Source: Lachnospiraceae bacterium UBA1755
Lineage (GTDB): Bacteria > Bacillota > Clostridia > Lachnospirales > Lachnospiraceae
Length of the DNA: 13,334 bases
NCBI GenBank assembly: GCA_002314805.1
Contig: DCHJ01000090.1
Coordinates: 530 to 13,863 of the forward strand
Direction: 5' to 3'
In this document: in pieces, positions 7,156-13,334 of the stretch
Numbering within the stretch: position 1 is the stretch's first letter
How the letters are laid out: each line of letters starts with the position of its first letter
Position numbers and translations under genes: made by a program
Notes under the pieces: generated by a model
Seen by the model: only the letters and a program-made list of their open reading frames with translations
Database searches by the model: none
What the model was told of the DNA's origin: nothing

Positions 7156-8235
7156 ATGAAAGGGAAGATGAAAGCTCAGGTGTTTTATGAGAAGGAAGTA
7201 ATGAAGCTGGAAGAGGTCGATATTCCGGAAGTTCATGCAAATGAGGTGCTTATCCGTGTACGGGCCTGTGGGGTCTGCGGAAGTGATATTTCCTACTATT
7301 ATGCACATACGCCATTGGACACGCCAAATGGAAGGGGACCGCTCATTCTGGGTCACGAATTCTGCGGAGACGTTGTTGAAGTCGGACAGATGGCTAAGGA
7401 TATGCAGCTGTTTAAGCCGGGAGACAGAGTAATTGCAAACCCGGTTCAGAACTGTTTTGCATGTCCGCAGTGCCTGAAGCATGAGTATAATTTATGTACG
7501 CATACACGTACCAAGGGCGTTGGTTATGACGGAGCATATGCAGAGTATGCAGTAGTCAATTACACGCATTTATATCATATGCCGAAAGATATGACATATG
7601 AGGAGGGTGCTATATGTGAACCGGTTGCCTGTGCGACATATGGAGTGAGCAAGCTGGAAATAAAGGTCGGCGATGTAGTAGCCGTAATAGGACCGGGAAA
7701 TATCGGACTCTCAATGATTCAGCTTATTAAGGCTAAGGGCGCGGGTAAAATCATTGCACTTGGAGTTCTTGACTACGGCCTTGAGAAAGCAATGGAAATG
7801 GGAGCAGATGCCGTACTTAACACATTGGACAGGAATTCTAAGTACTACACTGACGATCCGGTAAGGACAGTATCGGAAATAACCGGTGGCAGCATGGCAG
7901 ATAAGGTTATTGTTCCTACCGCGGCAATTCCTGCACTCGAGCAGGCACTTGATATTTCGGGGCTGCATTCACGAATAACATATTTTGGCATGCCGAGGCC
8001 GGAAGATGTGCTTAAGGTAAACCTTTCCAAGCTGATTACGATGGATAAAACCATAAACGTATCCTGGCTTGCACCAAACAGCTGGGATGAGGCGATAAAG
8101 GCAATATCAGAAAAGAAGATCGACGCATCGAAGCTGATAACGCACAGGTTTGGACTTGATGACGTTGAAAAGGCAATACGGTTTATGGGTGATAACAGTC
8201 AGCCGGAAAAGGTAAAGAGTATTATTGTGATGTAA
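7156..8235 (+). CDS. Zinc-dependent alcohol/polyol dehydrogenase (MDR superfamily)
   Basis: A 359-residue medium-chain dehydrogenase of the sorbitol/L-iditol/threonine dehydrogenase group, probably oxidising a secondary hydroxyl of a sugar or polyol in the cytoplasm. Catalytic zinc ligands are present: Cys41 (GVCGSD), His67 with Glu68 (GHEF) and Glu155 (CEPVACA). The structural zinc lobe has Cys100, 103, 106 and 114. The Rossmann motif is GPGNIG (179-184). The residue at the end of the second beta strand is Gly203 (IIALGVLD), where NAD-dependent relatives normally have Asp, so coenzyme choice is uncertain. The start is the ATG at 7156, five bases after GGGAGGTG (7143-7150). It follows permease 2 by 26 bases, which supports action on the imported substrate. 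The exact substrate is not deducible. Confidence 0.9.
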   Translation: MKGKMKAQVFYEKEVMKLEEVDIPEVHANEVLIRVRACGVCGSDISYYYAHTPLDTPNGRGPLILGHEFCGDVVEVGQMAKDMQLFKPGDRVIANPVQNCFACPQCLKHEYNLCTHTRTKGVGYDGAYAEYAVVNYTHLYHMPKDMTYEEGAICEPVACATYGVSKLEIKVGDVVAVIGPGNIGLSMIQLIKAKGAGKIIALGVLDYGLEKAMEMGADAVLNTLDRNSKYYTDDPVRTVSEITGGSMADKVIVPTAAIPALEQALDISGLHSRITYFGMPRPEDVLKVNLSKLITMDKTINVSWLAPNSWDEAIKAISEKKIDASKLITHRFGLDDVEKAIRFMGDNSQPEKVKSIIVM

Positions 8236-8402
8236 ATAATACCGGATATGCTCGTTACATATAAGGAACCGCCGATTAATGGGTGATTGATTACTGTGCC
8301 TCCGGTCGAAGCCTTGATATATATATCTGTGAAGATAGCAGAATAGAATTGTTTATTAAATCAGCGTTTCCATAAATATTCTACAAATAAAGGACAGAGA
8401 GA

Positions 8403-9440
8403 ATGAAATATAATCAGATCGATGAAATGTCGGCGTACATAGGAGATATCAAGAGTGCGTTCGGATTAAAGGAGTACTGTTTTACGGAAGGAAAGGCCAG
8501 GGGATTAAGGGCGCTGGATATGAATAACGGTAAAGGCATTGCAATGACTGTAATGCTGGATAAGTGTCTTGATATACCATATCTTTCATTTAAGGGACAT
8601 AATATTGGCTTTGTTTCGAAGACCGGAATCGTAGCACCTTCATTCTACAAAGAGGAAGGAACACGGGGCTTTTTAAAGCAGTTCGAAGCAGGGTTTCTGA
8701 CGACCTGCGGAATCACGTATGCAGGAGCACCATGTACCATCGATGGCAGGGAATACGGACTGCATGGAAATATATACAATTGTCCGGCAGAAAATGTAAC
8801 AAAGAGTATTATTGATCTTGACGGACAGGTGGCATTGAGGATAACCGGTGAGATCAGGGAGGCCTGTGTTTTTGAAGAGAACATGCTCCTTCAGAGAGAA
8901 ATAATCCTTGAGACAGAAACAAATACTCTCCGGATTCATGATCTGGTGCGTAACTGTGGATTCAGTATACAGCCTGTAATGAATGTATATCATATGAATT
9001 ATGGTTTTCCTATGCTGCAAAAAGGTGATAGAATAATTACGGATGCGCCTATAGTTGTCCCGCGTGACAGTGAGGCGGAAAAGGGACAGGATTTGAGGGA
9101 GTTTGTGGAAGATCCCACACCTGATTACAAAGAGCAATGCTTTTTCCATATGCATGAGCCGGATACAGAGAAAGCTTATGCAGCACTTTACAATCCGCAG
9201 CTGGGTATCATGGCCGTAAATCACTATAATCCGCAGCAGACGCCTATACTCTGTGAGTGGAAGAATATGCAGTCAGGTGATTATGCACTGGGACTTGAGC
9301 CTACTGCCTGCGGAGTAATGGGCAAAGCAGCTGCAGAAAAGGATGGGACGATAAAGTATCTTGAACCGGGAAGATCCTGCAGTTTTGATTTCAGGATAGA
9401 ATTTCTTGATGATCCGGAGAGAATAAAAGAGTATCTATAA
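8403..9440 (+). CDS. DUF4432 family, galactose-mutarotase-like protein
   Basis: A 345-residue protein with the features of DUF4432, a branch of the aldose-1-epimerase (galactose mutarotase) fold. The N-terminal half contains GKARGLRALDM, then TTCGITYAGAPC and EYGLHGNIYNCPAENV (His121). YHMNYGFPML carries His197, where mutarotases keep a catalytic His. Near the C-terminus, LGLEPTACGVMG offers a Glu at the usual catalytic-base position. No signal peptide is visible, so it is likely cytoplasmic. It follows the dehydrogenase after a 167-base gap and has only a modest ribosome binding site, AAGGA at 8390-8394, so it may be translated less than its neighbours. Anomer interconversion or sugar epimerisation is the family-based guess; biochemical roles for DUF4432 are few. 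Confidence 0.82.
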   Translation: MKYNQIDEMSAYIGDIKSAFGLKEYCFTEGKARGLRALDMNNGKGIAMTVMLDKCLDIPYLSFKGHNIGFVSKTGIVAPSFYKEEGTRGFLKQFEAGFLTTCGITYAGAPCTIDGREYGLHGNIYNCPAENVTKSIIDLDGQVALRITGEIREACVFEENMLLQREIILETETNTLRIHDLVRNCGFSIQPVMNVYHMNYGFPMLQKGDRIITDAPIVVPRDSEAEKGQDLREFVEDPTPDYKEQCFFHMHEPDTEKAYAALYNPQLGIMAVNHYNPQQTPILCEWKNMQSGDYALGLEPTACGVMGKAAAEKDGTIKYLEPGRSCSFDFRIEFLDDPERIKEYL

Positions 9441-9475
9441 CAGGCAGATACAGGATGTAATGTTTCAAAAGACAG

Positions 9476-9516
9476 AGCCGGGCAATGCTGTGACTGTATC
9501 GGCAGTTTGTCCGGCT
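9476..9516 (+). promoter_or_regulatory. Long intercistronic hairpin before cupin copy 2
   Basis: AGCCGGGCAA (9476-9485) pairs with TTGTCCGGCT (9507-9516) with one G-U pair. Inside this, TGCTG (9486-9490) pairs with CGGCA (9500-9504), leaving a 2-base bulge and a 9-base loop. No T-run follows. It could protect or attenuate the transcript between the DUF4432 and cupin genes. Confidence 0.55.
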
Positions 9517-9553
9517 GCAGTGCACTACCATAAAACTAATGGAGGTATGAGTT

Positions 9554-10771
9554 ATGACAAAAAAAGAAATTGCTCAGAAGCTGCTTGCTGAAGGCGAAGG
9601 TATACTCCGCCTGACACCTACATGGGTACCGCGTTCCTTCTGCCGTCCGGGCAGACGTATCAAGCTGCATCCGGATGATTATTATGCATTGGGGCTTTCC
9701 AGAGGCGGTATCGACGAGCGCTGGTTTGCATCGACTACACATGCCGAGAATGGCCCCGGTACACCGGATGACGAAGGAATGTCTTATGTTGTAAGCGCGG
9801 ATGACAGTGAGAAGCTGCTGCTTAAGGACATGGTTTCCGAACTCGGGGCTGCTGTGATCGGGGACTTCTTATGGGACAAGTATCATAGATGGCCGGCATA
9901 TTCCAAATTTTTTGATAATCTGGGACCGCTTCCACACCATATTCACCATAGGGATGAGCATGCAGCCCTTACAGGGCAGTCCGGAAAGCCGGAGATGTAT
10001 TTCTTCCCTTCGCAGGTCAACAATTATCGGGGAGATAGAGCGGAGACCTATTTCGGACTCAATCCCGGTACAACAAAGGAAGAGCTTAAGCAGTGTCTTA
10101 TGAATTTTACAAAAGGCGATAATAAGCTGCTGGAGCTTTCGAGGGCATACAAGCAGGAGGTTGATACAGGATATGATGTGCCCGCAGGAGTTCTTCATGC
10201 ACCCGGTACACTCTGTACATATGAGCCTCAGTTTGCTTCCGATGTATTTGCGATGTATCAGTCTGTGCTGTGGGGTGACCATACCGTTCCGGAGGAGCTG
10301 CTCTGGAAGGATACTCCTGAGGACAAGCTTGGGGATTTTGACCACCTGGTAGATGTAGTTGACTGGGATAAGAATGTGGATCCGGAATTCCACAAGCACC
10401 GTTTTATGGCACCAAAGCCGGTACGTCCGCTTGAAGAAATGAAGAAGGAAGGATACATAGAGGAGTGGATATGCTACAAGTGCAGGCTTGCGAGTGCCAA
10501 GAGGCTTACGGTACTTCCGGGTCAGAGCGTAACCATAAAGGACGGAGCAGCTTATGGTATGATCATGCTTCAGGGACACGGCACCATGGGCAGGTGGGAG
10601 ATAGAGACACCGACTCAGATCAGGTTCGGACAGCTCACTCATGATGAGTATTTTGTAACTGCGGATGCGGCAGCAAAGGGTGTTGTCATCACCAATACAT
10701 CAAAGTCAGATCCCATCGTTATGCTCAAGCATTTCGGCGAGAATCCGGATCTTGTAATTGAAGAAGATTAA
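9554..10771 (+). CDS. Cupin-type putative sugar isomerase (phosphomannose-isomerase-like), copy 2
   Basis: A 405-residue paralogue of the protein at 1188, colinear with it and about half identical by eye. The key positions coincide exactly in both: LTPTWVPR (20-27), LHPDD (38-42), HHIHH (128-132), Glu147, YFFP (149-152) and PAGVLHAPGTLCTYEPQ with His215. Copy 2 reads PSQVNN after YFFP where copy 1 reads PKQYNN. The main differences are the loop around 66-75, the region 240-262 and a slightly longer C-terminal part. Conservation of all presumed metal ligands suggests that both copies are active. The start lies behind GGAGG at 9541-9545 with 8-base spacing. Placement at the end of the locus, next to DUF4432, suggests a different substrate form or a partner subunit rather than simple redundancy. 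The isomerase role is inferred. Confidence 0.65.
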   Translation: MTKKEIAQKLLAEGEGILRLTPTWVPRSFCRPGRRIKLHPDDYYALGLSRGGIDERWFASTTHAENGPGTPDDEGMSYVVSADDSEKLLLKDMVSELGAAVIGDFLWDKYHRWPAYSKFFDNLGPLPHHIHHRDEHAALTGQSGKPEMYFFPSQVNNYRGDRAETYFGLNPGTTKEELKQCLMNFTKGDNKLLELSRAYKQEVDTGYDVPAGVLHAPGTLCTYEPQFASDVFAMYQSVLWGDHTVPEELLWKDTPEDKLGDFDHLVDVVDWDKNVDPEFHKHRFMAPKPVRPLEEMKKEGYIEEWICYKCRLASAKRLTVLPGQSVTIKDGAAYGMIMLQGHGTMGRWEIETPTQIRFGQLTHDEYFVTADAAAKGVVITNTSKSDPIVMLKHFGENPDLVIEED

Positions 10772-10852
10772 CGAGATTTCTTTTACTGAAGAACGAACCG
10801 AAGCATATAGTTTCTTTGAGGCACACAGGTCGGCAATCCTCTGATCAAGGCG

Positions 10853-10880
10853 TTGAGAAGAAGGGACTGAGGTATATAAT
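10853..10880 (+). promoter_or_regulatory. Promoter-like element in repeat copy 1
   Basis: TTGAGA (10853-10858), 16-base spacer, TATAAT (10875-10880). The boxes are close to sigma-A consensus and read toward the LacI-family gene. Confidence 0.45.
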
Positions 10881-10921
10881 CTCCCGGAGGCGCACAGGTC
10901 GGCAATTCTCTGATCAAGGCG

Positions 10922-10949
10922 TTGAGAAGAAGGGACAAAGGTATATAAT
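10922..10949 (+). promoter_or_regulatory. Promoter-like element in repeat copy 2
   Basis: TTGAGA (10922-10927), 16-base spacer, TATAAT (10944-10949), identical in geometry to copy 1. In copy 3 the equivalent is weaker: TTGAAA (10991-10996), 15 bases, AATAAT (11012-11017). Confidence 0.45.
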
Positions 10950-11092
10950 CTCCCGGAGGCGCACAGGTTGGCAATTCTCTTATCAAGGCGTTGAAAAGAA
11001 GGGACTGAAGTAATAATCTCTTAGAGACGTATGAATCGGAAATATGCCGGTCAGGACGTTGGGAAGTACAGATAGAAGCAAGTAATATTTTG

Positions 11093-11118
11093 GAGGAGTA
11101 AGGCAGGACTTACTCCTC
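11093..11118 (+). promoter_or_regulatory. Leader hairpin upstream of the LacI-family gene
   Basis: GAGGAGTAAG (11093-11102) and CTTACTCCTC (11109-11118) form a perfect 10-bp stem with a 6-base loop, starting inside the last degenerate repeat. It has no T-run, so it is not a typical terminator. It could be a protein-binding dyad or an mRNA 5' stabiliser 32 bases before the start codon. Confidence 0.5.
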
Positions 11119-11149
11119 TGATTGTGAGCTATAAAGAGATGGATCGGGG

Positions 11150-12196
11150 ATGACAGTGGAAAAAAAAGAGACAAATAAAAAGAAGACTACCATGTCAGAT
11201 GTTGCCAGGCTGGCTAATGTATCACAGGCAACTGTATCATATGTGATCAATAATTCAGCCCGTATATCACCGGAAGTCGTAAAGCGTGTAAATGAGGCCA
11301 TACAAAGGCTTGGATATACACCTAACGCCATGGCGCAGAATCTGAAGAAGCAGTATTCAAAAACAATAGGTCTCCTGCTGCCGACGGTTGGCAATCCGTT
11401 TTACGCAGAAATTGCAAATGGTGCCGAAGAGATATTGAGAAAGAATGGGTATATCTCTATCCTGGCCTGTACAAATGGTCAGACTTCTGCTGAGAATGTC
11501 TGTATTAATGAATTCATCAGTTACAATGTAGCCGGGATAGTTGTTGGATATTCACTGGCAGATAAATCGATCCTTGGCAGATTGACCGAAATGGGAATTC
11601 CGTTGATCGTGATCGATGACAGACCGGAAAAACCGGAGGTTTCCAGTGTGGAGGTCGACAACGATTATGGCGGGTATATCGCGACCAGACATCTTATAGA
11701 AATCGGATGCCGGAGGATAGCAATAGTCAGCGAACCATTGAAAAAGCTGCCGCTGGTGCAGCGTGTCACCGGCTGGGAGAGGGCAATAGGTGAGAGTAAA
11801 TCAGACGGTCAGCTTATGCTGATCCCTTCAGGACCGGAGTCAGGAGAGGTGCTGTTTGAAAATGGTTACGGAATAGCCCGGTCATTGCTGGAAAGAGGAT
11901 ATGACGGAATTTTCGCCACATCTGATTATCTCGCATTGGGAATCCTGAGATATATGATTGAGGAAAAAGTAAATATTCCTGAAAAGGTGGCGCTGATAGG
12001 ATATGACGGAATCTATTCAACCAGAATGTCTACACCATCATTGAGCACGATAGTACAGCCGATCAGGGAAATGGTTGATATTGGAATCAGTATGCTGCTT
12101 TCTCAGATTGCAGGAGAAAGGCTGAAAACAAACCGGTCGCTTCTGCCGATACTGGAGGTACGCGCTTCCACAGAAACGCAGCCGCAGCAGAGATAG
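11150..12196 (+). CDS. LacI-family transcriptional regulator
   Basis: A 348-residue repressor-type regulator, the probable controller of the sugar locus. The N-terminal helix-turn-helix is MSDVARLANVSQATVSYVIN (15-34), followed by the third helix and the hinge NAMAQNLKKQ (59-68). The hinge Leu is the residue that in this family inserts at the central CG of the operator. From about residue 72 (TIGLLLP) runs a periplasmic-binding-protein-like effector domain (GGYIATRHLIEIGCRRIA, FATSDYLALGILRYM, IGYDG) that should bind a sugar or sugar phosphate. The ATG at 11150 gives a basic extension before the HTH and has only a weak ribosome binding site. A GTG at 11156 is an alternative start. It lies downstream of the metabolic genes and is closed by its own terminator at 12221. 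It may bind the palindrome at 1088-1117. Confidence 0.92.
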   Translation: MTVEKKETNKKKTTMSDVARLANVSQATVSYVINNSARISPEVVKRVNEAIQRLGYTPNAMAQNLKKQYSKTIGLLLPTVGNPFYAEIANGAEEILRKNGYISILACTNGQTSAENVCINEFISYNVAGIVVGYSLADKSILGRLTEMGIPLIVIDDRPEKPEVSSVEVDNDYGGYIATRHLIEIGCRRIAIVSEPLKKLPLVQRVTGWERAIGESKSDGQLMLIPSGPESGEVLFENGYGIARSLLERGYDGIFATSDYLALGILRYMIEEKVNIPEKVALIGYDGIYSTRMSTPSLSTIVQPIREMVDIGISMLLSQIAGERLKTNRSLLPILEVRASTETQPQQR

Positions 12197-12220
12197 TACA
12201 GCAAAACAGCTTCTAAGGAA

Positions 12221-12256
12221 AAAAAGCAAGGAATGAACAGACCTTGCTTTTTGTTT
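12221..12256 (+). terminator. Rho-independent terminator after the LacI-family gene
   Basis: AAAAAGCAAGG (12221-12231) pairs perfectly with CCTTGCTTTTT (12242-12252) around a 10-base loop and runs on as GTTTG. The A-rich 5' arm could also make it work on the opposite strand. It marks the end of the sugar locus. Confidence 0.88.
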
Positions 12257-12291
12257 GTACACAGGAAGCCGGTTGAGGTTACGCCATATGG

Positions 12292-12309
12292 GTCATATTA
12301 ATGTATGAC
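12292..12309. promoter_or_regulatory. GTCATA inverted repeat upstream of the GntR gene, possible operator
   Basis: GTCATA (12292-12297) and TATGAC (12304-12309) form a 6-6-6 dyad, and GTCATA recurs at 12327-12332. GntR-family regulators commonly bind short dyads near their own promoter. Autoregulation is inferred; the site is about 60 bases upstream of the -35 box. Confidence 0.3.
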
Positions 12310-12369
12310 AGCCCAAATCATTTTTCGTCATAGGAGCTGTACATATCGTGACCATTGTCTCGCTTAATA

Positions 12370-12398
12370 TTGACTCTGCGACCTAACTGTTATACAAT
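12370..12398 (+). promoter_or_regulatory. Sigma-A-type promoter of the GntR gene
   Basis: TTGACT (12370-12375), 17-base spacer, TACAAT (12393-12398). Transcription would start near 12405, about 23 bases before the ATG, with the ribosome binding site GACGAGGTGA (12414-12423) inside the short leader. Confidence 0.65.
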
Positions 12399-12427
12399 GC
12401 ATATAACACCAACGACGAGGTGAACCT

Positions 12428-12805
12428 ATGAACTATGTTATCAGACTCAATTTTGAAAGTGACGAGGCCATATATCAGCAGCTGTGCAATCAGATAATCA
12501 GGGGCATAGCTCTGGGTGAGATACGTGACGGGGAATCACTGCCAAGTGTACGCCAGCTTGCAGAGGATGTCTCGATCAACATGCATACCGTCAACAAGGC
12601 ATACGGCATCCTTAAGGATGAGGGCTTTGTCAAGCTGGACAGAAGGAGCGGTGCAATAGTGCGAATAAGTCCCGATAAAAAAAGGATACTTGCGATGATG
12701 CGTTCCGAGTTTGAACCCGCAGTGATAAGAGCAATATGCACAGGTGTGACAAGAGAAGAAGCAGTGGATCTGATCCTAAGGCTCTATGATGAATACGACG
12801 TATGA
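12428..12805 (+). CDS. GntR-family regulator, short YtrA-type
   Basis: A 125-residue regulator whose length and layout fit the YtrA subfamily: a winged helix-turn-helix and only a short C-terminal helical tail for dimerisation. Recognisable parts are EAIYQQLCNQIIRGIALGEIRDGESLPSVRQLAEDVSIN (13-51), then MHTVNKAYGILKDEGFVKLDRRSGAIV (52-78), which is the recognition helix and wing. YtrA-type regulators usually control ABC exporters or cell-envelope genes next to them, but here the next gene is mcsA-like, 127 bases downstream. It has its own promoter and a strong ribosome binding site, and is separated from the sugar locus by the terminator at 12221. Its target genes are not evident. Confidence 0.88.
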   Translation: MNYVIRLNFESDEAIYQQLCNQIIRGIALGEIRDGESLPSVRQLAEDVSINMHTVNKAYGILKDEGFVKLDRRSGAIVRISPDKKRILAMMRSEFEPAVIRAICTGVTREEAVDLILRLYDEYDV

Positions 12806-12932
12806 TGCTGTGATGCGGGTGCCATGGTGACAATGATCAGATGCTATGACCTGAAGTTTCGTCATTTTCCGGGGCTTATGAAGGAAACAGGACTGATTGC
12901 ATGAAAAAGCTGTGTAAAGAGGTATAAACAGG

Positions 12933-13334
12933 AATGCTATGTGAAAAATGTAAAATACGTGAAGCCAATGTGCAGATCGTGGAGATCGTAAACGGGCAGA
13001 AGACGGAGCATTTTCTCTGCGCCCAGTGCGCTGCAGAGATGGATCTTAATGTCCACAGTCCTCAGGGGGATATGTCGCTTGCAAAGCTGCTCTCTACGCT
13101 GCTGAGCCAGACTGTAAAGAGCCAGCAGAAGGAGGAGCCTGCCAACGTGGTATGTCCGACCTGCGGCACCACATATGAGGAATTTATCAATGACAGCAAG
13201 CTGGGCTGTGCTGACTGCTATAAGGTATTTGACCTGCTGATCGGAGAGAATATCAAACAGCTTCAGGGAAGCGACCGCCATCACGGAAAGTGTCCGAAGT
13301 ATATCTCCGGTGAAATACCCGAACAGGTAAAGGA
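12933..13334 (+). CDS. mcsA: McsA-like zinc-finger protein, 3'-truncated by the window end
   Basis: The first 134 residues of a protein resembling McsA, the activator and adaptor of the arginine kinase McsB in the CtsR/ClpC stress system. It has four CxxC pairs: CEKC (3-6), CAQC (29-32), CPTC near 75 and CADC near 93. These are the expected zinc-binding sites, with a spacer of charged and Gln-rich residues between the two halves. The C-terminal UvrB/UvrC-type helical motif would lie beyond the window. The ATG at 12933 follows AAGAGG at about 12917-12922 with rather long spacing. In Bacillus-type operons the gene is preceded by ctsR and followed by mcsB and clpC; here the upstream neighbour is a GntR gene instead. 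The downstream part cannot be seen. Confidence 0.85.

Larger units (their letters stand above)
10818..11097 (+). repeat. 69-bp tandem repeat, three good copies and one degenerate, each with promoter-like boxes
   Basis: Copies start at GAGGC/GAGAC on 10818, 10887, 10956 and 11024. Copies 1 and 2 are the same length and differ at about four positions. Copy 3 has diverged and lost one base, and copy 4 is recognisable mainly by its order of motifs. Each good unit contains in order GCACAGGT, TGATCAAGGCGTTGAGAAG, GGTATATAAT and CTCCCGGAGG. Within a unit, TTGAGA stands 16 bases before TATAAT. The array points toward the LacI-family gene. Its function is unknown; multiplied promoters, protein binding sites or a mobile repeat family are all possible. 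Confidence 0.8.
10772..11149. other. Intergenic region upstream of the LacI-family gene
   Basis: This 378-base gap is mostly the 69-bp tandem repeat at 10818-11097, followed by a 10-bp hairpin at 11093-11118. No terminator closes the preceding cupin gene. Both strands are open through the repeat because the unit is a multiple of three, but there is no start with a ribosome binding site and the 'protein' is simply the repeated unit, so I call it non-coding. Confidence 0.7.

Noticed and set aside
8349..8377. Possible promoter TTGTTT-N17-ATAAAT before the DUF4432 gene
   Set aside because: Both boxes match consensus poorly. The 167-base gap could hide a promoter, but I cannot support one.
10783..11013. 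Overlapping open frames on both strands encoding a 23-residue repeat
   Set aside because: The openness follows from a 69-base unit (divisible by three) without stops. There is no ribosome binding site, and the unit is better explained as repeated regulatory DNA.
10818..11023. CRISPR array
   Set aside because: The 69-base units are contiguous tandem copies without unique spacers between short repeats, and no cas genes are present.
12824..12904. 26-codon open frame between the GntR and mcsA-like genes
   Set aside because: It has no ribosome binding site at proper distance and no recognisable motif; length and composition are compatible with chance.

Overview
The window looks like chromosomal DNA of an anaerobic Gram-positive Firmicute, most likely a Lachnospiraceae-type clostridium. 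The reasons are strong GGAGG-type ribosome binding sites, moderate GC content, a YtrA-type GntR regulator, an McsA-like stress protein and a lipoprotein sugar-binding protein with an Ala/Thr/Glu-rich linker. The genus cannot be set from sequence reading alone. Every gene I can support lies on the + strand.

Layout. (1) 1-722: the 3' part of an MtaA-like URO-D-fold methyltransferase, broken by a frameshift near 495. (2) 723-1187: intergenic DNA with a 70-bp imperfect tandem repeat, a strong terminator, three A-tracts phased at 10 bp, a near-consensus promoter and a perfect 30-bp palindrome centred on CG. (3) 1188-8235: a tightly spaced cluster of a cupin-type putative sugar isomerase, a lipoprotein sugar-binding protein, a double-ATPase-domain sugar ABC ATPase, two RbsC-type permeases and a zinc-dependent polyol-type dehydrogenase. 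(4) 8403-10771: a DUF4432 galactose-mutarotase-like protein and a second paralogue of the cupin protein. (5) 10772-11149: a 69-bp tandem repeat whose two best copies each carry a TTGAGA-N16-TATAAT promoter-like element, then a leader hairpin. (6) 11150-12196: a LacI-family regulator closed by a clear terminator. (7) 12428 to the end: a short GntR/YtrA regulator and the start of an mcsA-like gene, which form a separate unit.

How the genes may work together (inference). Regions 3-6 read as a self-contained locus for uptake and first-step conversion of a rare sugar or polyol. The ABC transporter imports the substrate, the dehydrogenase oxidises a hydroxyl, the two cupin proteins perhaps interconvert aldose and ketose, and the DUF4432 protein acts on an anomeric or related sugar form. 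The LacI protein would sense the substrate and bind an operator, the best candidate being the palindrome at 1088-1117. There is no sugar kinase, aldolase or hydrolase in the window, so the pathway is incomplete here and the substrate is unknown. The most distinctive points are the duplicated, poorly characterised cupin isomerase-like protein bracketing the transporter, and the promoter-bearing tandem repeat in front of the regulator.
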